DNA of 64,000 nucleotides from Megalopta genalis (GCF_051020955.1 NC_135018.1:8309939-8373938), one strand, 5' to 3'. Shown: positions 1 to 11,689, numbered from the stretch's first letter. Notes: generated by a model not told the origin, from the letters alone. A program made the numbers and translations.

Positions 1-466
1 ATTAAGGCGGGAGACTCGAGTAAACCGTAGAAATAAAAATGATATTCGACTGTATTTTTTTATATAGCGTGAAACATGGTTGATACTTTTCGTCATTTTC
101 CAGATATTCGCTGTCATTCGAAGATACGTAAATTTGTTTCATTACAACGAATCTTGTCGGCGTGCAGTCCAACCATGTATTATCATTCTTTTTGCATGTA
201 TTTTAAAACAGAATATGGAAGAAAACTTCCTTTTATTGTTTGCTCTAGTTCGAAGGAAAGAAAAATCAATCAAGCAAGAATGGCAGAAATTATGACAAAA
301 AACATGTTTTAAAAACAGTACAGATCTTTGCCGAGGCGAAAGATCGCCGTTATAAAAAATATAGGGCGGCTTTACAAAGTATTGAACACCAATAAAAACT
401 GTTACATTCATGGAAAAATTGATGAATAAAGCCTGAGAATCGTTATGCGAGGGTTAAACAGATCGT

Positions 467-580
467 ATCCTCTTCTAAAATACAATAAAAATGTGGTCGA
501 AGAGAAACTATAAATCCCCTACGTATCATGCTACGTATCAGAAAATCGTGGTCATCGCACATGTATGACGCTGCTAGCTA
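467..580 (+). repeat. Dispersed repeat, copy 1
   Basis: This stretch matches the reverse complement of 14008-14185. Shared blocks include GTATCCTCTT, ATCATGCTACG and CATGTATGACGCTGCTAGC. The second copy carries about 60 extra bases in the middle. It is an old interspersed element of unknown class. Confidence 0.6.
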
Positions 581-679
581 GCAAACGTGATAAATAAAAG
601 TTGTCAAATTAATAGATTGTCTTCTCATTTTGTCCCGGGACTGTAGAATATAACTAGACCTACGGATCTTTATGGCTAG

Positions 680-868
680 CCTGCGAATTTTATGCATTTA
701 TGACACAAATAGGAAGATGAAATTAAAGATAACAAAAGTATGTAAAAAATTTTGATGTGTAAAATTTATTGAACTCACTGAAAATATTAATGAAAGAAAA
801 AAATTTCTGTTTCACTTATGTTCGTTGCAATTAATGATGATATTTTTTATTTTGCACAAAGAGATTTG
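680..868 (+). mobile_element. Degenerate MITE of the 'CTGCGGA' family
   Basis: The left end reads CTGCGAATTTTATGCATTTA and the right end TTTTGCACAAAGAG. Nine or more related elements of about 200 bases occur in this window, ending in CTGCGGAT and ATCCGCAG with TA-like flanks. They have no coding capacity and are probably mobilised by a Tc1/mariner-type transposase. This copy has lost the clean right end, and its right end abuts the stem-loop chain. Confidence 0.6.
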
Positions 869-889
869 TTTCGGCCGAATCGCGGACCG

Positions 890-992
890 CGGGTCAACGC
901 ACGCTCGACTTTCGATGTACGCCGTCTCGCCGTTTTTGTCGAATAAACGGCGAGGCGGCAAGACAATAACACGATCGACGTGCGTTGGCCCG
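890..992 (+). ncRNA. About 100-nt long hairpin, pre-miRNA-like
   Basis: The inner stem is 921-935 against 945-959, 15 pairs with one G-U and a 9-base loop. The outer stem is 890-903 against 979-992, 14 pairs with one G-U (GGGTC/GGCCC, then AACGCACG/CGTGCGTT). A partly paired internal region joins them. The size resembles an insect pre-miRNA or hairpin RNA, but the GC-rich stem and missing expression data keep this tentative. An alternative is a short foldback transposon. Confidence 0.35.
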
Positions 993-1395
993 ACCGTCAA
1001 ACGCTCGCCTCGGCCTAATGTATACATGCAGCGTTTTTGCCTTAGGAGGCAATGACCGGCTTTCGACACCTGACGATGCGTCACCTTGAGCATCGGCCAG
1101 GTGTCTATATATACTGCCGCAAATGTGATAACGGGGAGATTCTCCAAGTATCGTTATCGCTTACAGACAAGTTTAATTTAGCGCCCCTTGCGCCTATACG
1201 AAGCCGTGCTTCAATTGTTATACTTCTGTCGTAGCCGTGCTACACTGCATACGCCGAACGGAGCCGTGCTCCAAAAGCTTGTAAATCAAAGGACTGTGGA
1301 GTCCAAATCAAATAAATCGCGTGTCGTCTCCTCCCGAATTCCGGCGTTTTAATTTTGTGCCGTGCGCAACAAGATTCGCAGTCTGTTTAGGACTG
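890..1395 (+). ncRNA. Chain of about eleven stem-loops, candidate structured RNA
   Basis: Hairpins read directly from the sequence: 890-992 (long, described separately); 1037-1052, TTGCCT/AGGCAA; 1065-1105, GACACCTG and CGATGC paired with GCATCG and CAGGTGTC; 1125-1160, GTGATAACG with CGTTATCGC around an inner GGAG/CTCC; 1181-1193, GCGC/GCGC; 1200-1212, 1231-1243, 1260-1272 and 1355-1369, all with a CGT loop; 1291-1304, GGACT/AGTCC; 1379-1395, CAGTC/GACTG. From 1200 to 1304 they recur about every 30 bases. Non-Watson-Crick pairs that I can see are T-G on this strand, which would be G-U wobbles in a plus-strand RNA and A-C mismatches in the other. No protein or known RNA family is recognised. 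It could be an unrecognised transposon end or a structured intronic RNA; transcription is not shown. Confidence 0.4.
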
Positions 1396-2203
1396 TCGTT
1401 TGAATTTGCGAAATTTGAGAAGCGAAAAAAAGTGTAGCTGCGGTCGACCGCCCTGTTTCGCGAGAAGAAGGAATCTCCCGGTGATTGTTTTCCAGGCTGC
1501 AACAGCGACAACCTCGAAAACCAGTCGAAGTAATTCGTCGAGTAATTTCTTAAAAAGATGGTTTTGTAGGACCGCAAACACTCGACCTCGTTATTTTGAC
1601 CACTCGGCACACAATGTCGTTCATAATTCGACGAGTTTCTTAATTGCGTATTGCCTGCCCTGGTTTCGAAATTGTTTCGCATATCCGCGGCACCGGCTCG
1701 CAAAAACATTTCACGGTTCCAACGCAATTTGGAAAATCCCTCGCGCGCAAACCACGAGCAGATCTTTGATTGTTCGACTGCCTCGGTTTCCGCGTTGTTG
1801 ATTCCGAAAAACCGTAAATATTTCGCAACCGGCCGCAAAAAAATTTGCCGCTTGATATTCTAACGACGACACATGTAATTACGAGACTCGTATCTGGTCG
1901 CTATTGACGACAGCGAATCTATGCGTTCCTGGCCTCTGGATGCGTGTCGCGTTAATGAGGGAAGGCATCCTTTGCTAGGGTAGACGTACCGGTTATGGCT
2001 ACGATAAGGATTTATAGGAAATTCAACGAAAGTATTCTTATTAGTATTCTGTATTTATTGAAATTTAGATAGTTCCTAGATATACTAATCGCGTCACCTA
2101 GTTGTAATTAGGCGAAACAATAATCTTTTATATTAATGTTGTTCTTTCTGCTCAAGCAGCCACAGTGTAAACACGTACATGTTATAATAACAGTGAAATT
2201 TTA

Positions 2204-2671
2204 CAGGGTGTCCCTATTTCTGTAAAATGAGGGGTACCTGAGGTCATTTGAAGTAACTTTTTCCTTAGCGAAAATGTAATCCGCGGCTTCGTTTACTAGT
2301 TATTAGCGAAAAACAGTGACCAACCGCGCTCGGTTGGCGCGATACGGCCAAGCCAACGAGCGGACAAAACCCAGTTCCGCTGATTGACTCGACCGTCTCG
2401 CGCCAGCTGAGCTGGGATTCGACCGCCTCGACCGCTGGCGCCGCTGGCTCGACCGTCTCGCGCCAGCTGAGCTGGGATTCGACCGCTCGACCGCTGGCGC
2501 CGTTGGCTCGGCCACCTCGCGGCAGCTGAGCTCGCCTCTCATTGGTCACTGTTTTTCGTTAATAACTCGGAAACGAAGCCGCGGATTGCATTTTCGCCAA
2601 GGAAAAAGTTACTTCAAATGACCTCAGAAATCCCTTATTTCTCGCTTGTGCAATAATTTTGGGACACCCTG
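2204..2671 (+). mobile_element. Long-TIR palindromic MITE with GC-rich core, copy A
   Basis: The ends are CAGGGTGTCCC and GGGACACCCTG. Each arm carries GAGGTCATTTGAAGTAAC, CTTAGCGAAAATG, CCGCGGCTTCGTTTAC and TAACGAAAAACAGTGACCAA-like blocks in inverted orientation. The core (about 2340-2530) is a GC-rich minisatellite of CAGCTGAGCTGG and TCGACCG units. Three more copies lie at 25999, 50980 and 63267. The stop-free core creates spurious arginine/serine-rich ORFs. Confidence 0.85.
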
Positions 2672-2974
2672 TCCCAACTGGGACAGATCACACCCCTGTG
2701 TAATCCAGAAATACAAAGTGAGTTTATTCATTATAAAATTACGACTGTATCGCGTAAGATGTGTACAAGTTTTAATAGATTTGGTATTGATATCTATACA
2801 TTACAGTAGGGTAACGAAATGATTCAAGAATTATTACAGTACGAAAATAGTAACATACACATTTTTCACAGTTTCTGGCCATTTGTACATCAATTCTAGA
2901 CATGTTTAGTACCATTTCTGGTCATCTCATTTTCATATCACACGCATCATAAATCTGTTACACAGAATGATGTC

Positions 2975-3075
2975 CGCGATTAAAATGCAGTATAACTTTT
3001 AAAAAATTTCGCATTTCTATATTTTACTTTGTAGTATTTGAAAATCTTGCTGAGATACAACATGTAATAATGTAA
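2975..3075 (+). repeat. Degenerate relative of the 51454-51609 hairpin
   Basis: TTCTATATTTTAC, then TTTGTAGTATTTGAAAATCTTG, matches one arm of the hairpin element at 51454-51609. The second arm is not recognisable here. Confidence 0.5.
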
Positions 3076-4299
3076 CATCTCAACGTAAAAGTAGCTCTAT
3101 TTTACTTATTGTAACAAATTTTTCTCTCGTTGTTCTTTCATTTTTCTTTTATCCTTCGCATTTTGCTTTTCTTCCAATTTCCACCTTTTTGCTTCTAATT
3201 CGGTTTTCTTCATTTTTTCTATGCTCTCTTATTTTACCCTTTCTGGTATTAATTTTATTTGCATTGCATTTTCTTCATTTTCTTTTCCCCTAAAAATTTC
3301 TTTTCTTTTTGAGGTTATATTTAGGTTATATACGTATCGGTTAGTTAGTAAATGTAACTATTCTACTTGACGCGCGACCTTTACGTTTATTCTTATTGCA
3401 CAATTCCACGAAATACTTTGTGGTGGTACAAATGGCCAGAACCGGTACATCTACCCTACTGTTGCTTTTTACCTCCCCTGCTAAACGCACCGTTGGCTCT
3501 CGGTCGTCGGTCGTGGACGAGGATTCTGTGTTTCTTTTCCCAGCGGTGCTCCCTTTTGACGGCAGTAACACAGTTTTCATAGGCCGTGCGTTTGATGTTA
3601 GGATGGCCGCTAGACGAGTGTCATTATTTTTAATTGCCGCGCGTGTTGTGCATCCCGAATCTATCGGAATCCGGTCACGTATCGACGTCACTCGTATTTT
3701 AAGAATGTCCACGGTTGACCCGGCACGAACTCCCACGGCCGAGGAAAGGGCACCGGCTGTCATTTAATTCGCGAGCGCCGTGTTACGCCCCGCTGTGTAA
3801 TTAAAACCCGTCGGACATCGGTCCGCCGGCCGTTTGCCGGCCAAGAATTCCTTCGTGAACACAACACCGGGAACGCGCCAATGATAACATTGAATTTTAA
3901 TAACGACACGCAATTCGCTGGCTCTGCGACACGTGGTTCTCGTTTTACAGACAATTTATCGCCGGCAAGTTGAACCGAACTCGCTGCCCCCACTGACCGG
4001 AAATCTGAGATATCGATTATTTTCGTGAATCATTAGTAAGCATAACTGTCGTTCCCTCTTATTTTTCTACTTTTTCTGAATTATTAGATCCATAGGTATG
4101 TTCGAAATCGATTTTTATAAGGAACGGGGATTATTCGTACGTTTATGGCAATTTTCCTGTTTATCGATTTTTAATTTAATTGACCATAAATCAGATGTAA
4201 GATCATTTATAATTTTGTTTATTCACTTTCTCAAGACATTTTTCAAGTACACCATCTAGATACATTAGCTCTTCCATAAACTCTAACGAAGCTTGTGAA

Positions 4300-4690
4300 A
4301 ATTAAATACGTCTTATTCGAGAAATAAATAAAATTTTATTCAAAGGACAGGTAAAACGTAAAATCTAACGAATAAAATTGCATTTCACATTGTCGAATAA
4401 AAATCGATCTAGATAAAAATTGATTCGAATTAGATATTATTCAAATAAGAATTTATTCGTGCCGGAATTCATACGGAAAATAATTAATTTGAATAAAAAT
4501 GATAGAATATAAAGTGTTTCTTCATAGTTTATCGATTTATTTATTTCATATTACTTTATCGAATTATTCAAATAAAAGAATTTTCCGACTTATTCGAATA
4601 AAGAATTTTCCGAATTGTTCGAATAAAAAATTCGACTGAAACGAATTCATTCGGATAATTATCTTCGATAAATATTTATTCGAAACAATT
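4300..4690. repeat. AT-rich tract of TTCGAATAA-like motifs
   Basis: Dense, imperfect repeats of GAATAAA, TTATTCGAATAA and GAATTTTCCGA lie immediately 3' of the Ig2 exon. A similar tract is at 39475-39640. This may be a degenerate low-complexity repeat. No clear unit length. Confidence 0.5.
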
Positions 4691-4760
4691 CGTATAACGC
4701 CCAACTCTGATCTGCTCCACTACCCTACATAGTTTAACGCGTAGGTAAACGGTGACTTAC

Positions 4761-4919
4761 CCGATAATGTCTTGTTGATAGTGATCTTCGAGGCATCGTC
4801 CTTCTTCCAGCTAATTTTCGGTTTGGGACTTCCATTCGCCTTGCACGTCAAAGTGACGTTGGCACCTTCTTGCACGACGACGTCCGACGAGGTCTGGTAG
4901 TCTATTATGTTTGGAGGTA
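4761..4919 (-). CDS. Internal exon, DIP/lachesin-like protein, first part of Ig domain 2
   Basis: The acceptor is TCTGTTTGCAG (AG at 4921-4920) and the donor is G|GTAAGT (GT at 4760-4759). The exon holds two bases, 52 codons and one base. Spliced to the 34113-34323 exon it gives HVV-VPPNI, the exact Ig1-Ig2 linker seen in DIP proteins. It continues with SSDVVVQEGANVTLTC (strand-B cysteine), GSPKPKISWKKDD (strand-C tryptophan) and ends INKTLS. Two N-glycosylation sequons are visible, NVT and NKT. The strand-F cysteine of Ig2 must be in the next exon, left of position 1. The phase 1-1 arrangement matches the flanking exon. The role is extracellular cell-cell recognition, with the protein expected to be membrane- or GPI-anchored. 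Confidence 0.93.
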
Positions 4920-6358
4920 CTGCAAACAGAAGCATAATTACTGAAACTCTACTAATAATCTCGACTATAATATTTTTAGTTACTTCACGAAACAGAAAGA
5001 ACTCGATTTCGATCGTGCACGAAGCTATCGTGGCGCGACTTTCGTTATATCGGAACAGATAGTACAGCTTTCATTCGAAGCTCGTCGAAACGATAACGGA
5101 CGATCGAGCAAGTCTTAAATCCACTAAAAATTGTCATATGTCATGCTTCAAATTAACTTTAACATTATCAAATGTGTTTCGGTCTTCCAAATAAATAGCT
5201 TACGAAAAGACCGAAATTACTTTTGCAGCAGAGTTCGATATTTAAAAAACTGTTAAAAGCGTAACTGCTGTACGAGTCAGAACATTCAATTTCACGTGCA
5301 TAAAATGCACCAGGTTACATAAAATGAGAATACTATAGACCAGAGGAACTATATTTTCGATTTCGAGTTCAAGTCGAGAATTTCTCTATTATGGGAGAAT
5401 TAGCATGCGAACGGTGATCAGAGTCACCGTGTTTCTCTAATAGGTCCCGAGAGCCTAAATGAGTGAGAATAGAGGAGATTCTTTCGGGTCGGGCCGAAGA
5501 AAGTGTTTATCAACGATCCATCGAGGCAACGTCTGCCGGAGGACCATCGAGGGCGACTCGAGTGCTGCGTCAACGGCTCCCGTAATCGTGCAAAAGAGCG
5601 ATATTGAAAGAACGAAAGCGTCAGTCGAATCCGGCAGCGGTCACAATAATAAAATTTGCATGACACAGACCGACCCCGGCGGCCTCTCGAGTGGACCAGG
5701 GCCGAGAGAACCGCTCCAAGGAAAAACGGACGGACTCCCTCTCCCTCCTCCCCCTCTCTCATCCCGCCCCGCGAAACGCTGAAAGAAGACCGTCGAGCTT
5801 GAATGGCATTCTTTCACATGCAAATCGAATTCAAACTTAAAGCAGCGAAAAAAGAAGAGACGGCCGGAGAGAGTGGAGGAGGTAGAGTTCGGGTTCGACA
5901 GGGTTGCAAAGGGGTTGACGACGACATTTCCAGAAACGGATGGAATCCGGTTACAAGCATGAGGGCGGTCGAGGCAGCGAGCAGAAGGCCAAAGGAAACG
6001 AGAACTGCGTGCAGATAAGTAGGGGGGCGAGGAAATCCGCGTTAAAATGTCGTAATCACTGACGATAAGAGGCCTTCAGCGTCGCCGAAGAAATGTCCTT
6101 GTGATCGAAGGGGATGCGACCCTCGAATGGCCAGATTTTGGTACCCCGAATTCATCGATTCTTCAAACCGTTATAAGTTATTACTGATGAAATTCCATTC
6201 GATTTTCGACACCGTTCCGTAATTTTTATACAACGTCACGATTAACGCTGGAGATATGTTCTTAGAAAGAGTTTAAAATTTCAGGACTGTTACTTTTGCT
6301 TAGCTTTGTACCAACTTATACAATATACGTGATACCTATACGCAATACGTGGAAGAAG

Positions 6359-6762
6359 TAGGATAGTCGAGCCGATTACTGCGGCTTGACCAATTATTTT
6401 TAGTTTATTTTCGGACATAATTGACATTATATTTATCGAATAAGACATGATGCAATTTTTTTGTTAAGAAGATATACAAAATAAAGGTATAAAAGAATGT
6501 AAAATTAAATTCTGTTATTGAAAACTAAGGAAAATAAAGGAATGAAAGTATGTAGAAATTAAACCTTTTATTAAAAACTAAACGAAACAAAAGGGTAAAA
6601 GAATGTAAAATTAAATTCTATTATTGAAAACGAGACAAAACAAAGGGCTAAAAGAATGTAAAAGCAAATTCTGTTATACGAACAATATAAAATGAATCAT
6701 GCCCGAAAACGAACCAAAGGCGCAGCAATTGGTCACCCCACAGTAACCAGTTCCACTACCCC
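6359..6762 (+). mobile_element. TIR element with internal 53-bp tandem repeats
   Basis: The ends are inverted copies of about 90 bases: GATAGTCGAGCC with ACTGCGGCTTGACCAATT on the left, and AATTGGTCACCCCACAGTAA then CCACTACCCC on the right. Between them (6480-6670) a unit near AAAAGAATGTAAAATTAAAT is repeated about four times at about 53-base spacing. Partial relatives occur at 13886, 42797, 50699 and 57290. Confidence 0.7.
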
Positions 6763-7617
6763 GTTTGAATGATTTTTCAGTGAGTTCGAAAACACGAAGA
6801 TTTCCTTGCTCCTAAACAATCTTCATTTATGACTGATCCAGAAAGAATTTTCTTTTGCCACTGAAAACGAAATCCTATCCGCTTGCATTTTTTTTTCTTT
6901 TAATTTTGTCACAAAACCGAAAAATTCGCAGCGACGCTCTAAGCGACGTTTCTTCGCATAGCATAGTTACGTGCCACGTTAATCAAGATCGAGTCACAGG
7001 ATCGAATACGAGTGAAATAATGGAGCAGTTCCGCGGAATGGCGAGCACCACGGGAATCGTGGTCGATTAAGTGATCGTGGAAATTTTCACCGCCAATTAT
7101 TATCAATTCTGTCGATTAACGGATGTTCGAAAACCAACTATCGCGGTCCGAATGGTGAACGAGTCGTCAATGCCCGTCCCCGAAGACGCGACAATCGTCC
7201 CGCCGCACGAATATTTTATTTCGATTATCGTTATTACCGAAGCGAAAATGCTGCAGCTGTTTAAAAGCGCGTCAGCGAAACGGTATGAATATTCGCCACT
7301 AATTTCCAGCGGAACGTTTCGATATCTGGTGGCCCATGCACGTCACGCGGTCCCGCCTGTATTAAACTTTCCACTTTCCCTTCCCTTTTTAATTATCGCT
7401 TTGACCGGTCACGCGGAATCACAATATTTATGCGCTCATCCGATTTACATACTCGAAAATTATATTCTTAATGTCGTTGGAGAATTTTTCATTGAACAAT
7501 TTGTTGAAATCCTCGTACGTATTGCCTCTGAAATGCAAAAAGAGCCACGCATTCAGCAAATTTATTTTATTTATTTTAACAAAAATAAGTACAGCTAGCT
7601 CTCTTACAACACGGCAT

Positions 7618-7760
7618 GCTATAACACGGTTTCGCTCTACCACAATAGGATAAATTTCGGGAACCCTCGTATAGCACTGCAAGCTGTAACACTGTTTCGC
7701 TCTAACCCGATAAGAAAATTCTGAAAAGCTTTGTACGACGCTGTACTTCTGTAGCACTGG
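7618..7760. repeat. Two- to three-copy tandem repeat, about 71-bp unit
   Basis: The block TAACACGGTTTCGCTCTA recurs as TAACACTGTTTCGCTCTA 71 bases later, with a degenerate third copy (GATAACACGATTTTTG). Each is followed by a TAAATTTC/GAAAATTCT-type segment and a GTATAGCACTG-type end. Confidence 0.6.
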
Positions 7761-7799
7761 ATAACACGATTTTTGTTTAACATATTTAAAAACTAAATT

Positions 7800-10700
7800 A
7801 ATTATTGTAATCTTTGTACTGTTACATCCCTTGCAAAGCTTATCGTTGTAATATCTTAGAGTTTTAGCACGAATGCAATCGTCGCTAACAGTTCTGCTGT
7901 CGTTTCAAATTTCCTTAAAATCCATCAACCATGTGCACGAACCAAAGGACAGAAATAATGCTTCCCATTCGTTCGTACAAGCGGTAATATGACGTTGGAT
8001 CGAAATGAATAAATTCGCTCGCGGAATTATACGGGAATAGGAAAGAAACGAACTGACGATGTTGGTTTCGCGAGGTCAGAAATAACGGCGCAGACGATAT
8101 ATGTCCGTCTCGTATACGACGTGATATATTGTTCGATTATATGACAGTGATACAATCGAGTTAACCATGCCCTGTTATATATTCTCGATCGGTAGCCGTA
8201 CTTTTATAGAACGTCCGAATAATGAATCGCCGAGAATTAACACCGATACACACGCGAATAGATTCTCGTGAGATCAGTATCTTTATCCATGACGTTAACT
8301 GCTTCGTAAACGTTTTTGGGGACGACGGAATAAATCCGACTATACGCCTTTTTTACCGCCGTTACTATACTTTCATCGGTAATTAAAAGACTAGGTTGCC
8401 TAAGTATCGCTCAACCGCAAGGCTCGAGAAAGGCGGGGAAAGGACGATGGACCGTTATTCTGTCAGCATCTTGGTAAGGTGATCTTCTGAACTTACTGAG
8501 CCTTCAAGAATTGTAACCCGTTGTGGTCCCGAACTCTTGAGCATTTCGGGTCTTTGAATTCGTTGCACGCTTTTTAACATTGACGCCCGATGTACCAAAG
8601 ACGGCTATACTTTTCCTTAGGGGACCAACATTTGTCGACTTTTTAGAACATGTCCCCGTAGATGTTGACGAGAGGACGCCGAAAATGCAAGTTTCAATGC
8701 GCGGAACTCATTGGTTCGAAAGTTATACGTATCCGATGTTAACGAATTCTCGGCGTTTTTTTTACAGGATAGCGCGTCACTAAATCTTCGAGTGTCGCAT
8801 CGCCAACCACATCGAGGATATCCGCTATACGTTACCAAAGAACCTCCAAAAATCCTCCAAAATCCTTGCACCGGCGTTTCGTAGTTGCTAAAATAAAACC
8901 TTGAAATCCCGAAGCAAAGATTTTCTCCTAACTTCGAAAATCAAAGAGCAATATTTAAGGCAAATACTCGCGCTACCATTTTCCTCTCGTAATCCCCACA
9001 CGAAAATACGAAGATACCTTTTTCCAGTTATTTCGTATTTCCTCTCTCGGTTCGACGGCGCAGTAATTTTTAAGGTTATATCTTTCCGAACGTAGGCTGC
9101 GCTTCCTGCAAAAACCCCTCCTTACAGAACTAACGAGTTGCGAGCCTTTCATGGAAAATGAATCCACGTTAATGCGATTTTAAAATCACGAAAGTGCTCC
9201 CTCTCTTCCTCTGTCCTCCGTCCTTATTTGAGTGCTTAACAGATTCTCTAACGTTGATCGCGTCCTATTTCGGATCCTCTTTCGTTCTTTAACGTCGCAT
9301 CGACAGCTCCGGTCGTTAGCGATACCATTTTATGAGGATTTTAGAATTTCTAGAAGGTTCTGTAAGTTTCGTACAGTTTTTCTTTAAACATTTTCAAACA
9401 TTCGCGTGACCTAGTTAATATTGTGCATTTTTAAATAGCCTGTGTTCGAATTCACAGCTTCGAGCAGCTTCACTTTGTAGCAGGGATTTGTGTGTCAGTT
9501 TTGCGTGTCGTTTTTAGCAACCCGAATAATCCTACCAGTTGTACTGTTATAGTGGATCCGGCGATAGCCTATTCGTTTTACCACTTCTCAAGTATCTGGC
9601 GCCAGATAAATTACTTTACATTGGGGATGAACGATTCTGACTCGATTTTCTGAAGAAATCCATTTTTTTCGGCGCGATTTTCGATTTTTTGAATTGATTC
9701 TCGGATATTCGATTTTTTAAATTACGAATCGAATAAAGGTCGCCATATACCATTAACTATTACAGGATTGGTTAATAAATGATGACTAATATACCGTTCA
9801 ATTATTATTAATTCTTCATTTTTTCCAGTCCTAAATAAATAAATATACCAATCTAATTTAACAATTTACATGCAGTATCTCAACACGGGTACTATTGGTA
9901 TCTCGATAATGTTATAAACATTATACACTTAATATTGAATTACTTTTTTATCGAACAACTTGATTTTGTAAATCGGTTTCGAAGTGCCATAAGAATTGAA
10001 GCATTGCGTTTTAGGTCCGATTTACGAGATCGGGTTCGATGATAAAGCAATAAACCATGCCGACGATATAGTGAATAGTATTCCGATCGACTTTTTTCAT
10101 CAAATTTTCAATGGATCGATTTCTTTTTAATGAATCGACCATTACTACTTCCCACCTTATATCGGTGTAGTGTGGTTTCGTTTTTCACACATTCGAGAAC
10201 AAGTCTTCGAACCTTCTGTTCGATCAACCTCCATACCGTCTACTCAACTCAGATTCGTCTTATCGAATCGGATCATTGTATATAATTCAGGAGTTTATGG
10301 AATCGCTTATATAGCGAGAAATGCGAGCGGAATCACGGCCCCCGTCGCGTTGATAACATAATACGCCAGATCATACAAAATCCAATTATCCTTCTCCTCG
10401 GGCAGGACGGCGCGGAGCGGCGAGGCGTCTCGCCGAGTTTGTTCCGAGCGAAAACTCCGCAACCCTAGTAAATCAACTGGATAATTGTTAATTGGCCTGT
10501 GTTTATTCGTCAGCACGGATCGCGCGTGTAAAACCTATGTCGGATAAATATTAATGGTCCGCGAACTGATATTTATTGAATTGCGAAAGCGGTCCGTGTT
10601 ATTAATAATTCATAACGTCTGCGCCGTTTAAAAGGGCGTAATTTCTATGTATGAAAATCTGCTCCTCGCGCTTTAATCCGCCTCTCGTCGACAATCATAT

Positions 10701-11025
10701 CTGCGTTATCTAATTGATCGCCGGGATTTCTATTAAGCGTATTTCGAACGTATCCCAATAAACACTTCTATCGGATTCACGTAATCTCGTGCACGGCTTA
10801 TCCTCGTTCGGAAGTGTCCTCTGCAACGATTTGTACCGATATAATTATCTCGATATGGACAACGAACGTATCGAGCATTCAAGCTGGTATCATGTAACTT
10901 TGTAAAAACAACAAGTCATTTATGTTGTTTTCAGTTATGCGTGCTTATAAACAAAATCTGCTGAATTATTTTTTTACGTGATCTCAATGTTATATCGATC
11001 TAGTTATTTATTATGGATATCTATT
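7800..11025. other. Unremarkable intron sequence
   Basis: I see no gene, no clear transposon and no microsatellite here. Frames at 8580-8870 and 8901-9167 are short and featureless. An AT-rich TTCGATTTTT-rich patch is at 9630-9730. The stretch 10480-10750 is moderately GC-rich with TAATTA/ATTTATTG-type motifs and could be conserved non-coding DNA. Confidence 0.5.
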
Positions 11026-11031
11026 ATATAG

Positions 11032-11240
11032 GGCTGGCCAATAAGTCACCGCGTTTCTTTTCCTCCGTAAATGAAAGACAAATTTTCCAAGGAAACAAAA
11101 CCTTTAATCAATAATATGTTCTCCATTTTGTCCGATTACATTTTGCAGGCAACTTCATATCGTGCTCAAAGAAGTTCTTATCTTGTTCGGCAAAATAGCT
11201 GGTTCGAGAAACAATTTGACAGCGTTTCCAGCAGGCAAGG
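11032..11240 (+). mobile_element. Truncated mariner-like element end
   Basis: GGCTGGCCAATAAGTCACCG resembles a mariner terminal inverted repeat. The following A-rich sequence has no recognisable transposase. The opposite end was not found, so only one truncated end is supported. Confidence 0.45.
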
Positions 11241-11689
11241 TATTACTATTCAAAATCAATGCAAAATAAATAATCTGAAACAAAATTGCAGAAGACTTTT
11301 TTTTAAAAACAAGCTTAAAGTTAGATTCGAGTTACGTTGCAAAAGATGTATTGTCGTCTCGCCTGCAGCCGCAACACCGATCACGTAAACGTTCTGTTTA
11401 CATTTTATGCCAATTCTCAATGAACGCAAGTACAGTAAATCCTCCTTAGAATGCCAACTTTCGAGTTGCTGTGAATTTCCCTGTGCTAGTCCTACACCTA
11501 TGTAATTTATACATCGACGCTACAGTTCGACGGAGTCGGTCAAGCGTGTGATACGGCACGTGACATGGTTTCTTTGATTCGAATTCCAGGAATACGACAC
11601 AAAAGGGTCTGTTTGGGTCAGTAAGAAAAACCGCGTAACTACAAGGTACGTGGTAGGAACTTGGTACCTGATCGTCGAATCGTAGCATG

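Larger units (their letters stand above)
1..4760 (-). other. Downstream intron (partial) of the DIP-like gene
   Basis: This begins at the donor at 4760 and runs off the left edge. It contains a stem-loop chain (890-1395), a palindromic MITE (2204-2671), a degenerate mariner-type MITE (680-868) and an AT-rich tract (4300-4690). The stretches 1-460, 1400-2200 and 3080-4290 show nothing I can name. Open frames at 1308-1838 (minus) and 3341-3767 (both strands) have no recognisable domain. Confidence 0.7.

Noticed and set aside
2265..2549. Serine/arginine-rich ORFs (also at 26049-26364 and 51105-51350)
   Set aside because: They lie in the GC-rich core of the palindromic MITE family and recur with it.
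7071..7598. 175-codon plus-strand ORF
   Set aside because: No recognisable motif; it overlaps minus-strand frames and runs into a tandem repeat. No splice or promoter support.
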